The notes beneath the pieces are model-generated. The model saw only the letters and a list, made by a program, of their open reading frames with translations, was not told where the DNA came from and made no database searches. The translations under genes and the position numbers were made by a program. From Zasmidium citrigriseum (Eukaryota; Ascomycota; Dothideomycetes; Mycosphaerellales; Mycosphaerellaceae), in contig NHNW01000022.1 in the NCBI GenBank assembly GCA_002786025.1, forward strand, positions 372,001-436,000: a stretch of DNA of 64,000 nt, in the 5' to 3' direction. This document shows, piece by piece, positions 1 to 9,651 of this stretch (within the stretch, counting starts at the first letter, position 1; every line of letters begins with the position of its first letter).

Positions 1-258
1 ATCCAGCACTGGCGCTTCGTCAAAGCGTCGTCAGAGGCACGCTTGAGAACGCAGGTAACAGTTCCGTCATCGTGTGTTGTGCAGGTTGGAGTATCGTTGC
101 AAGTCTGAACTCCATCGAGGTCGATTGAACATTGCTGTAGGTTTGTTAGAAGCCGTACACATATCCACTCTCGGATCATAGAACTAACTCACCCGCCTGG
201 AGATTGGGGCTGCTGTGGCGATGGCCGCGAAGAGTGCTGCAAAAAGTGTGGCTTTCAT
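1..258 (-). CDS. Small secreted cysteine-rich protein, 3' end outside window
   Basis: Two exons can be read on the minus strand: 258-193 (22 codons) and 134-1, with a 58-bp GTGAGT...CTACAG intron at 192-135 (phase 0). The first 17 or so residues are a classic signal peptide (MKATLFAALFAAIATAA). The mature part starts after a dibasic RR with QCSIDLDG and carries cysteines in QTCNDTPTC and VTC. Two further Lys-Arg pairs follow, the last giving KRQCW at the window edge. Dibasic sites suggest Kex2-type processing in the Golgi, and the RRQC / KRQC recurrence hints at repeated peptide units. Role unknown; a candidate effector or processed peptide precursor. The stop codon is outside the window, so length is unknown. 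Confidence 0.6.
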
Positions 259-1424
259 TTTGTTCGATGTTCTTTAGAGACTTGGTGTGGATGAAAGGTG
301 GCAAGGTTGTTGCTGTTCTCGAGGAGAAGAGGAGATGTGATCGGCAATGGCCTGAGTGTTGGAGGTTGAAGATCACTACGCAAGCACACCCACCATTGAT
401 ATATAGATCTCCGCAGAAGGTTCTTGGCATGGTGAGGCTGCCGTTCACTGCCCGCAGCAACCCGTCTTCTCTTCCAGGTTCTTTCCTTGTTGGGCCGTTC
501 ACGTAACGTGAATCAGTTCTACTTCTCGTTCAGCGTTGCATCATAGCCACCTTCCCAGCAGCTTTACGAGGCGTAGCAGGACGCTGGCGTGCCCAGCGTT
601 GCATTTGCTGAGTAGCTAGTGGCCAGTGACGTTGTGCGATTCTTCACAACCACTGAAAATAGATGCGGTAGCGTGTTGCGGTCTTCGCCGACGGCTTCGG
701 GATTTTGGAGACATTCTTGGTCCTCTAGCAGATGTCGTGCGACAGCGCCTGGCGATATGGGGCGATGGAAGCAGTTGAGAAGGTTCCGCTGCTTCCATCG
801 CAGGTTGATGCTGTGAATTGTGTGACGACGAATCTCTCGCTCACCTTCTATTTCGAGAACGGACCGGGAACGGTTGCCAAGGCTGAGAGCAAACATCCAA
901 TCGGCGAGACCGGCTCCGACTCCGGCAAGGGGCAGTTCTCACAGTCGAAACTGCCGAACGGCCTCTCGTCCATCACCACCATTTCAACTGCCATGAAATC
1001 AAAAGAAAAGCTCCCAAGAACTGTTCAAACACCAAAGAGAAGCTCGCATTGCCTGCACTGTATCGGGTATCCACCGCCTTATCGACTCCAGTTCGGTCCT
1101 TCCTGGTGCTCAAAGGGCGTTCCAAAAAGCCTCCTCCAAAAATCTTACATGGACCAACAACAGTATGAAAGATCCTCCACGTGCTCTACTCCGCGCATGT
1201 GATGACACCAAGCCCGCCGAAGCAGCTTCCGCCGTTGGTCATTGGATAAGCATACTAAATCGAAGAATGTCAGCTCATCCGAACAGTGAACAGCCCATCA
1301 GGCTTCAACAGCACTGCCCTGGGTCAGAATGCATATTGACTTACAAACTTAGAGTTCGAGAACTCGTCCGGATCATCGTGTGGGTCGCCGCAGCAGAAGG
1401 TCCCTAAAAGTCACGGACGTCAGG
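259..1424. other. Intergenic, no supported gene
   Basis: Several 60-156-codon frames are open on both strands, but none shows a recognisable domain, signal peptide or consistent splice pattern. The stretch next to 258 is the promoter of the secreted-protein gene: a TATA-rich patch (gatatatag) lies near 397-406. Confidence 0.5.
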
Positions 1425-1613
1425 CTATTCTGCAATGCAATCCATACCGAGAGCTGGGTGCTTACATCGTCCATCAGCCTCGCAGGAGCCATCACCTCCC
1501 CATCCTCTGTTGCAGTACGTCACTTCCTGGCTCCAGCCCTTGATGAGCGGCTTGGGAGTGGCCATAGCCGTGCTGGCGAGAGTTGCGATGATAGCGATCA
1601 AAGCGGACTTCAT
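1425..1613 (-). CDS. Small secreted protein, 62 aa, four cysteines
   Basis: A single-exon frame starting MKSALIAIIATLASTAMA, a typical 18-residue signal peptide ending in an Ala-x-Ala-like site. The mature peptide is about 44 residues with four cysteines (YC, SC, RC, DC) and is glycine and tryptophan rich around the second cysteine. Four cysteines would allow two disulphides, usual for apoplastic small secreted proteins. I do not recognise a family. It is about 1.2 kb from the other secreted-protein gene and in the same orientation. Length and signal peptide argue for a real gene, but no intron or homologue confirms it. Confidence 0.5.
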   Translation of the reverse strand: MKSALIAIIATLASTAMATPKPLIKGWSQEVTYCNRGWGGDGSCEADGRCKHPALGMDCIAE

Positions 1614-2721
1614 CTTGGCGATCTTGATTCTGGATAATGAGAATATGATCCAGCGAACTTGGAGATCGGGCGCTTCATATACTTGGACGACTTGAGCACT
1701 TGATGCATTCGCTCATTATTCAGATTGGGCGGCCTCGAGCCGGTGTTGCAATCTCGGCGTTTTGCAAGAGGCTTGATGTTTTGCCGACATTTCGGTATCG
1801 CTCTTGATACGGCCTTTACCCCACACACGTGGTCCTTTGATCCAACTGCAGTTCTCTTGTGGAGGCCGTTATCCGTTTGTGGTAGCGTTGTGCCGTCTAG
1901 ACATCAAGCGGTTCGTCCAGGAGCGAGACTGGGGTGAGACAGTCACTGAGCTAGGAGGATTGCTGAATTCCCACGTGGCTGACAGAGTCTAGACTCCCAG
2001 ATTCACTTCACTTCGGACTGCGCCAAAGACTCTCCTGCCCAAAGGACACCTCTCTGGTGATCCTATCGATGACATTCCCCCCAGCGATGACCTTATCTGG
2101 AGAGACTCGAACTCGTTCCGGAGCGCCGGATATCGATGCCACAACGAGAACATCTTCGAAACAAGTCATCACTTGGAAGAGGACCAGCACACCCGGAAGA
2201 AACGCTCCAAGAAGACATCGAGAAGCTCAATAGCAATGATGCAGTTCCTAAAACCACCTGATATCCTTTTTGAGGGCCACACAACAACATCGAGTCTGCC
2301 ATTCAGCATGCATCTGGTACAAGAAGGCGTCTCACGATGAGTTGACGCTTAGTCTGCGACGACAGATGGCCTCTGCAAGACTCTCCAGTACCAGTGTCGT
2401 CCACATAAGCTTGATGAGCCTGCAGCGTCCTTCGTGATGTTTGTGAACCGAAAAGGTTATGCTCGCGAGCCCAAAGCTGCAAACCCTACCAGTGGCAACC
2501 TTGCACTCGATCCGCTCATACGGCCGCCTTTCGCAGTGCTGACTTCGCATGAGTGAACGTAAGATAAGCTGAGGGGTCCCAGCAAGCCAGCGGCAGCTCT
2601 CAAAGGCAGCCGAGTTCTCCTCTTTTCGCAATCTCCTTCCTCAGCTATACTCTATACTTTGCGAGAACTCTATTTCACAAAACCGCCACACTGTATTGAC
2701 GAGCTCAGTATAGATCGAAAA
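1614..2721. other. Intergenic, no supported gene
   Basis: Short frames exist on the minus strand (2008-2190, 2332-2631), but none has a recognisable motif or start context. The last few hundred bases serve as promoter for the SDR gene. Confidence 0.45.
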
Positions 2722-3749
2722 ATGGATCCAGCATTCACCGAACGCTTCAGCTCTGCCCATCTGGTCAACACCGCCAAGGAGTTCGACGCGAGCAAGCTAC
2801 GAGGCAAGACCGCCATCATCACAGGCGGAGGAAGTGGCATTGGAGAAGCCACCGTCCGAGGCTTGGTGAAAGCCGGCGCTTTTGTTGCTTTCACCGACCT
2901 CTCACAAGAACGAGGCGATGCCCTCGCAAACGAACTAGGACCTGAGCATGTGGTCTTTGTCCACGGAGATGTGATGAGCTGGTCCGACCAGAAGAACCTT
3001 TTCAAAACGGCAATCGCGAAATCACCCACCGGATCAATCAACATCGTCTTCGCCAACGCGGCGATTGTCAGCCCCGCCGATGACATCTTCCAAGATACCG
3101 TGGACGCGGATGGAGATCCAGTTGAGCCCAATCTGGGTGTTGCAGAAGTGCACACACGCGGAATGCTTTTCACGGCGAAGCTGGCCATCCACTATTTCCG
3201 TCGCCAGCTCCCGAAGAATGACAAGGACCATTGTCTCATTTTGACTGCCAGTGTCGCCGCCTATTGGGATCACATGAATCACGTGCAATATGCCTTTGGG
3301 AAGTGGGGGACCCGGGGGATCATGAGGTCTCTGAGGGTTACTATTCCGGAAAATGAGATGAGAGTCAATATCATCTCGCCTTGGTAAGCCCTCGGCGGAC
3401 TCTTGAATCTGAAATCTAGTGATGCTGAATCTTAACCAGGTTCCTGAGGACGAATCTGATATCCGATGAGCTGTGGAAACGTGTGGAGGATCGGGGCTAT
3501 ATCTTAGGGGAGAAAGAAGACGCTGCAAGGGCGGTGCTACGTATCGCTTCTGACCAGAGCATACATGGTACGTCTTGGTCCAGTCAACAAAGGTCTAAAG
3601 TATTGATACTGATGAGAACTGCAGGCCGAAGCTTCCTTGTAGTTCCACGCCAGGCGGCAAGCCAAGGATATGTGGATGCAGACAGAGACAACCACGATGT
3701 GGAAGTCGTGGCTCGAGAACAGTATAGCTGGAGGAAGTCAGACGAGTAA
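2722..3749 (+). CDS. Short-chain dehydrogenase/reductase (SDR)
   Basis: Three exons: 2722-3383, 3440-3567 and 3625-3749, with introns of 56 bp (3384-3439) and 57 bp (3568-3624), both GT-AG. The start is MDPAFTERF; an in-frame extension upstream to 2659 lacks support. A classical Rossmann SDR is seen: the cofactor loop TGGGSGIGEA near residues 35-44, an acidic FTDLS after the second strand (favouring NAD), ANAAIV in place of the usual NNAG, and the catalytic Tyr-Lys pair YAFGK with an upstream Ser (TASVAAY). The layout resembles fungal 15-hydroxyprostaglandin or 5'-hydroxyaverantin dehydrogenase-type SDRs of secondary metabolism; the substrate cannot be told. The FAD monooxygenase 1.1 kb downstream could act on the same pathway, but ERG28 lies between them. 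Confidence 0.85.
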
Positions 3750-3900
3750 GCGGGTGAGGTAAAATGCGAAATTACCGTAGGCTTTGAGCCCGCATGATCC
3801 TTCAGCTGCATCATTACAAAGAGTCAATGCTGCGACTCATCTTAGGTGAACTTGCTTTCGAAACTGTGTAGCCTTTCAAAGCGTGTCCTTCGATTGAGAG

Positions 3901-4356
3901 ATGGCCTTACTTCCACAGGCGGACGGCTACCTGCCGTACTTTCTTCTCTACGTAAGCAAACCGTCCCGCTTCTTCGCCGAGGCCTTGCTGACTTAATCCC
4001 AGACCAGCATAGCAGCCTTCATTCACGCCATAGTCTGCTACACAGCACCTCCCTCAATGTCCCTGAAAGCCTTCTCCGGCCCAGCAGCGCCTCCGCCTCA
4101 CACTCTACTGGCGCACGTCTACGCCGTCAAGAACTTGTACACCGCACTTATTCGCTTATACGCTGCTTATCATCTGGAAAATCGACAGCTGTACGACCTG
4201 GCGATGTGGACTTACGTGGGTGTTTTGATCTTGTATATCGGGGAGTATGCGATTTGGAGGACTGCGAGGACGAGGGAAATGGTGTTTCCGTTTGGGAATG
4301 CTGGGCTGGGGCTTTTGTGGATGGTGGTGCAGAGGGAGTGGTATTGTGGTGCTTGA
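3901..4356 (+). CDS. ERG28: Ergosterol biosynthesis scaffold protein Erg28
   Basis: Two exons: 3901-3951 (17 codons) and 4003-4356, with a 51-bp GTAAGC...CCCAG intron; the product is 134 aa. It matches the Erg28 layout: an N-terminal hydrophobic segment after ALLPQADGYLPYF, the conserved loop LLAHVYAVKNLYTALIRLYAAYH, a third membrane segment (MWTYVGVLILYIGEYAIW) and a final FGNAGLGLLWMV. Erg28 is an ER membrane protein that tethers the C-4 demethylation complex (Erg25, Erg26, Erg27) to Erg6. A length of about 135 aa is usual for the family. It shares strand with its neighbours, without an obvious functional link. Confidence 0.88.
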
Positions 4357-4891
4357 AGTTGATGCCGCGTACATCTCTCCATGAGGTTGATGCTCTTGGG
4401 TTGGCAGCAGGAGGATCTTGAAAAGAAGTGGCTGGGCGTAAAAGGTTGACCGGAAAAACGATGAGCCGGTGCCTGCGACTTCCCTCTTTTCCCTGTCCTT
4501 TCACAGCTCCACCGCACAGTCATCACAGCACCGCGCGCTCACTCGTAGCAGACATCAGCCTAGATGCCTTCTTACCATTGACGTCAGCTGAACCCTCCGA
4601 CACTTAGCTTGGAAAGTCTGTTCAGGTGGGGTTCCTTTTGCCCATCTACTTGCACTCAACTATGGCTCCAGAGACGTCTCTGCGTGCCGCAAATGGGAGT
4701 CAAAGCAAGACACTCATCCGGGGCCGGTACATGTTGATGCTTCCGATACCATTACCAAGCTATCGACGTTTGCAAGGCATTCAATACGCCGGCGGGCTGC
4801 TTACTGCTTAGGGAATCTAACATGTAGCTGCCGGTCAGCACAGTCTACGGACGTACGATTCACCAAAATATACAATTAAGAGATTTCGAGG
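4357..4891. other. Intergenic between ERG28 and monooxygenase
   Basis: No supported gene. It holds the ERG28 3' region and the promoter of the monooxygenase, with an AT-rich tract (aaaatatacaattaag) ending about 10 bp before that start codon. Confidence 0.45.
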
Positions 4892-6281
4892 ATGAAACAG
4901 AATGGTACAACAAGTATGGAGACTTACCTAGACGACGTTGCCGTGATTGGAGCTGGACTTGGAGTACGTTGATCAACCCGTTCTCACCAACAACATCTTC
5001 CAATGGCTGATGTCACATTTCTAGGGCTGTGCAGTTGCTCTGGCTCTGTCGCAGCGAGGCATACCAGTCACAGTCTACGAAAACCGTTCCGAGAGCGCAG
5101 AGCTACTCACATCGGGTGTGCTCTTGACACCTAATGGCCTCCACTGCCTTGATCAGCTTGGGATCCTCTCTCGCATTCAGGATCGTTGTTTCATCACGAC
5201 CCACAGGATCTTTCAGAACGATAGGGGCGAGATCACTGAAAAGACTCCTATCGACGGTAAAGCTAAATATGGCTACGACAACCACCGCATCTGGCGGCAG
5301 ACACTTGTGCAAGAGATGAGGGCTTTGCTCAGTGAGCGTTCTGTCAAGTTTCACTTTGACTCAAAGCTCAATGGCATTCAGGACGACACGGAGGATGGAG
5401 TTACTTTTGGGGTCAACGAAACTTCTCACAAAGCTTCGATGGTCATCGGCTCAGATGGTATCTACAGCGCGGTACGAAAGCACCTTTCTCCAGACGTTCA
5501 GCCCTGGTACACAGGAGTAACTGGCGTTGCCGGCCATCTTCGCTTCGACTCGATCGACTGGCCGTCCGCCGACTACGAACGCAATTGCACCATCCAGAGC
5601 AAGGCGGGAGCAATATTCTACATCGCCGAGGATCCCAGGGGCGAAGAGGCCATGTTTGCTATGCAAGCCCAGTATCCAGAGCAGTCAAGACAAGACTTGG
5701 AGAATCTGCAAGCTGATCCGGATAAGATGCTGTCGTTCTTCACCGACAAGTATGATCAGTGGGGGCTGACGGCGAGGAAGATCATCGATGGGCTGCGAGA
5801 GAACAAGCATACTTTGTTCATCTGGCCGTACATGAGGATGCCGGCATTACCGAGATGGTATAGCGAGACTGGGCGAGTAATCTTGATTGGAGATGGAGCT
5901 CATGCTCTGCCTCCGTCGTCAGCTCAGGGTGTGAATCAGGCACTGGAAGATGCTCACTCCTTGGGCCTTTTGCTGGATGAGCTGCGGACAACGGGCTTGG
6001 CCATCGGAACTTCGCATGATGACAAGGAGATACTGGTGTCAGCGTTGGCCCGATGGCAGAGATGGCGACAGGCTAAAGTGGATGCAATATACGAGTGGGT
6101 CACCAACACGATCAATGTTGGAAGACTTCCAGAACAAGAGCGTAAGAAGTTGATTGCTGAAGGGAAAGTCAGAGATCCCTCCAATGGGGATGATGCGTGG
6201 CTGTTTCAGCCAAAGATCGAAGAGAATGTACAGAAATGGGTGAAAGAGGTCGTCGATGAGATGTCTGAAAGCAAATCTTGA
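4892..6281 (+). CDS. FAD-dependent aromatic-type monooxygenase
   Basis: Two exons, 4892-4963 (24 codons) and 5025-6281, with a 61-bp GTACGT...TTCTAG intron that falls exactly within the dinucleotide fold; the product is 442 aa. Motifs of group A flavoprotein hydroxylases are visible: GAGLGGC (residues 20-26, FAD ADP binding), the DG motif GSDGIYSAVR (about 166-175) and the GD motif GDGAHALPPSSAQG (about 313). This is the salicylate hydroxylase / zeaxanthin epoxidase-like family, which uses NAD(P)H and O2 to hydroxylate or epoxidise small, often aromatic, substrates. The substrate is unknown. It could pair with the SDR at 2722. No membrane segment or signal peptide is seen. Confidence 0.87.
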
Positions 6282-6488
6282 ATCCATTAGAATATGTATG
6301 GGAAGAATGTGGCGATTCGTGGGTCGTAGCGATCGATAATCTTCGTACAAGAAGGAGACATTCACATGATCAGACGATCGTTCCGTGCGTTAAGGAGATG
6401 CAGACCAGTTGACCGAAGCTTTCCCAGAAGATTGCAGAACGTTCTTCGAGAATTGACCCAGGTAGTTGCCTATCACTTCATCAGCGCC

Positions 6489-7129
6489 TCATCGACAGAA
6501 GCATTCATCTTCATACTCACCCGGAGCCTTATAATTGCACACCGTCAAGTACGGCGGCACATTACTTCCAACGCCCTTGAGACCACTTGCTCTGCAATCT
6601 TTCGTAGCACATCCGACTTTGGTAGTGCCCTTCCAAACCACTTGAGTGAAGTGTCCGTACTTGGCAAAGTCGTCGCCCGAAGGCTCTTTGCCGTAGTAGT
6701 TATTGTAGCTGTTGACCTCGCTGTTGTACCACATGTCGGTGATGGCGTAGGTGATGTTCGAGGCTGGAATTCCTGCGGCGAGGTTCTGGCCGTAGCCGCC
6801 GCCGTCGACGTCCCTGGTGAAAGGATCAGTACATTGACGATACGATGCGGTGAGGTATGTGCTTACATTTTGTGGGCAAAGGTGCAATTCTGCGCGATCT
6901 TCATTGCCGTGCTGGCGACACTGTCGTCCCATTGGAGGTCAGGAGAGCTGTGATTGGCCTGGTCGATTGTCAGGAACGACATTTAAAAGGGGCTGGTCTA
7001 TCATACCCTGTGCAGATTGTGATGGTAGACTGCTCCTTGCTTATACGACATGGCCCTTTCCTCGAGGATAGGGTTGGGCAAGGCGAGTGCCGCTGGGAGG
7101 GTGAGGGTAAGTACAGTTGTCAGATGCAT
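6489..7129 (-). CDS. Secreted CAP/PR-1-like protein
   Basis: Three exons on the minus strand: 7129-7007, 6958-6867 and 6813-6489, with introns of 48 and 53 bp (GTATGA...CCAG and GTAAGC...CCAG); the product is 179 aa. It starts with a signal peptide (MHLTTVLTLTLPAALA). The CAP signatures follow in order: HNLHRANHSSPDLQWDDS, CTFAHK, GQNLA, the signature HFTQVVWKGTTKVGCA, and NYKAPGEY near the end. The second intron splits codon Met in HKM/DVDGG. Fungal PR-1-like proteins bind sterols and fatty acids outside the cell and are sometimes virulence factors. It converges with the monooxygenase gene, with stops about 207 bp apart. Confidence 0.88.
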
Positions 7130-8199
7130 GGCTGCCAAATGAGATCTTGTGTCTGTTGCAGACTGTGTCGAAGAAGTCACTGAAGCGGATGATATCCATC
7201 ATATACTCCTTCAATACTACGGTCTCGCCAACATCCGAGCAAGTCCAGACCTTTGTTGACAGTCCTATACATGCATGAAGAAGTCGTAGCCGTCACACGC
7301 TCGCCTTCTGGATCCTTGATGATGCTGTGGCTCTGAGGCTGCTTGGTGGCTTCCATGTGGAGATTTGTTACCACTGCTTTCTACTGCATCTTTCAGCGGA
7401 TTTGATACCAAGTGCAGGGCATTGGCGTGTCGGAGGAGACGAGCTGTGTGATCAGTACCGAAGAGATCCATTGGATGTGCTGGCGACCGGTGCAGTCGCT
7501 GACGCCGGGGTCTTTGATCTGAAGCTCAGCTTGCTGCGTCAGTGTTTGTCGATAGCACCGTTTCCGGCGATGCGGTGCTCGGGTCGAGTTTGCCTTTACA
7601 ATTCTTCTTTGTGTGGTTGGTGTCTGATACAGCTGTCATGCTGACCTGGAGAGACAGCCGGGTTCTGTTACTCCGGCCATGAGCCTCGCTTGTACGACTC
7701 CAACATGTGAAACAGATGTTCGGCGTCTACATCAGCCCAGTCCGTTGGCCTGGCGCAGAACAAAGAATGTCGCCAAGATGATACTTGGAAGTACCAGGGC
7801 AAGGAACAATGTCCCAGAAACATCGATTCTGGGGCGGCTCGCACGGCTTCTGCATGATAAATTACCAAGTGTGCGAAGTCGACTGGACCAGAAGAGCCAG
7901 CTGTACAAGGTGCCCAGCTGCCTCCAGAACATCGATCCCGCTCGCTCAGGGCCGACTACTGAGATCGGACGTCAGTATCTCTTTGTTCGCATGATCTTGG
8001 CATGAACTTCGAGCTTTGATGGAACATGCTGCTGCAGCCTTTTTGACCAAGCAGTCGATAGCGTTAGTCAAATCTTCAGCCCAGCATGGCCTCTTTCGTC
8101 TCTTCTTCACGACCCACGCTGCGGCGTCTTATATTTGACAGGCTTCTTTCCACACTGGTCCGGTTGGCAGCAGACTTGGGATATCCGGCAAGCAAATCA
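7130..8199. other. Intergenic, possible eroded coding sequence
   Basis: No gene can be supported. Minus-strand frames at 7668-7868 and 7732-7932 overlap and look partly protein-like (one has a hydrophobic run LFLALVLPSIILATFFVL), but no start, splice sites or family fits. It may hold the 3' UTR of the unknown gene ending at 8200. Confidence 0.35.
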
Positions 8200-9027
8200 T
8201 CAGAGGATGATACAACGACGCCGCCTTGTTTGTTGATGACGAAACTCGGAAGTCCACCATTGCAGCTGCAACAAATGACTGCTGACAATCGCTCCGCGTG
8301 ATTTCAGGATCCGGATTGGTGTCGCCAAATGCTTTTCATACGCTGTTGGTTCGCCAAAGGAGTTCTGCAGTGGGTCCATCAATCGTGCTCGCTCCTCCAT
8401 GCCAATCCAGAATGGCAAGACCGCGATTGTGCGTCGGCCGTTTGTGTCCACGTTTGTGATACCGCGCCCGCAGCCAGCAAGTTCAACAGGCGGATCATGC
8501 CCCGACCACGGCATAGTGCGGCAGGCCAGTGTGTCGACAAGAGTCAAGAGCTCAGGGTAGACGATATCTTCATTTCCCTCGATGAGCATGAGCTCCTGAA
8601 TCTCGGTTGGAGCAGGCCAGAGCTTGTCCTCGTTGAGCACAAGACGTCTTGTCTGCGGCGAGCATAGCAGCATTCCATCTATTTCAGCCCACACAGCCCC
8701 GAGTGTGTCCTCATGAATGTGGTTGGCTTGCACTGATTATGCGGGTGATCAGTATTCCGCCCTTGAGGAGCAAACTGGAAGACACCTACCAAATACGAGA
8801 ACCCGGTGAGTCTGCTCCAGATCCCGACTCCAAAGAATGATCTTGCATCCGGTCTGCTCAGAGATCTGAAGCAGTGCATCATCCCACTTTCTTGCCGTGT
8901 TCAGTGGAATCTTGGGATCGATCTCGAGGATTGTCAGGATCCAGTCGTAGTACGTGAAGTCCCAGGGGTATTCTCGGAGCACCTTGGCGCGGAGAACCGG
9001 GTCTTCGATGAACTCAGAGTCAGCCAT
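8200..9027 (-). CDS. Hypothetical protein, two exons, 256 aa
   Basis: Exons 9027-8790 and 8732-8200 are joined by a 57-bp intron (GTAGGT...AATCAG); the reading frame is kept (phase 1) and the join gives RVLVFVQANH. The start ATG at 9027 begins MADSEFIED; the frame upstream has no ATG. The N-terminal half (EYPWDFTYYDWILTILEID, then GCKIILWSRDL and RVLVFVQANHIHEDTLGAVW) has alternating strands and helices and could be a dimeric alpha-beta barrel fold, but this is a guess. The last 35 residues after RILKSRG look less conserved, so the true 3' end could be spliced differently. Family not recognised. Confidence 0.6.
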
Positions 9028-9054
9028 GAGGTTTGGAATGACAATGATCGTCAA

Positions 9055-9651
9055 GTGAGAGCATCAGCGGCATATTGTTATATCAGGCGCCAAATCATGT
9101 CGGCGGCTATTATGGCATGCGGCGCAGTCCTTCACCTGCAGTCTCGAGGGTGGGGCCGAATCCAGCCAATCACAATTCCGTGGCTCGAGGAGGCCTCTTC
9201 GTTCTTCCGGCGTCAAGACAGTCCATCCTTCTTCGCCTCTGACTATGAAGCTCATCATCACAGCTTCTTCTCGAGCAGCCGTATCGTCGTCTGTGATTCC
9301 AATAGGTCATGGAAGCCATGGGAGTTCAGGTCAGTTTGAGAAACACTGCCGGCCGAATGTTGATGGCGGGGGTTCTGGTTCAACCTGGAGTCTCAGCTGC
9401 GAGTCACATTGCCCACGCTGGACAGGAGCGCCGTACCGTGGCTGCCAAATCCATGGCCCGCACGATGATGGTCAGTCGTAGAGAGAATAACGATATGGAT
9501 ATGGAAAGTGACAGGTCTGAAAGACCGCCGAGAACAAAGTTCTTCGCGTGTCAGGATCGCGAAACGCACTGACCATCAGTCATTTGCTTCGCGTCGAACC
9601 GCGTGGTAAGATGAACATCGCTCCTTTCTCTTCAACAAGTTACAAGCAATC
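9055..9651. promoter_or_regulatory. Shared upstream region of divergent genes
   Basis: The unknown gene (start 9027, minus) and the 2OG oxygenase (start 9652, plus) diverge from here. Frames inside are short and without motifs. No specific operator could be identified. Confidence 0.4.

Noticed and set aside
732..1202. 156-codon plus-strand frame
   Set aside because: No motif, low-complexity Ser/Lys content, and equal-size frames on the opposite strand.
2722..6281. A secondary-metabolite cluster (SDR plus monooxygenase)
   Set aside because: ERG28 lies between them and no core synthase (PKS, NRPS, terpene) is in the window.
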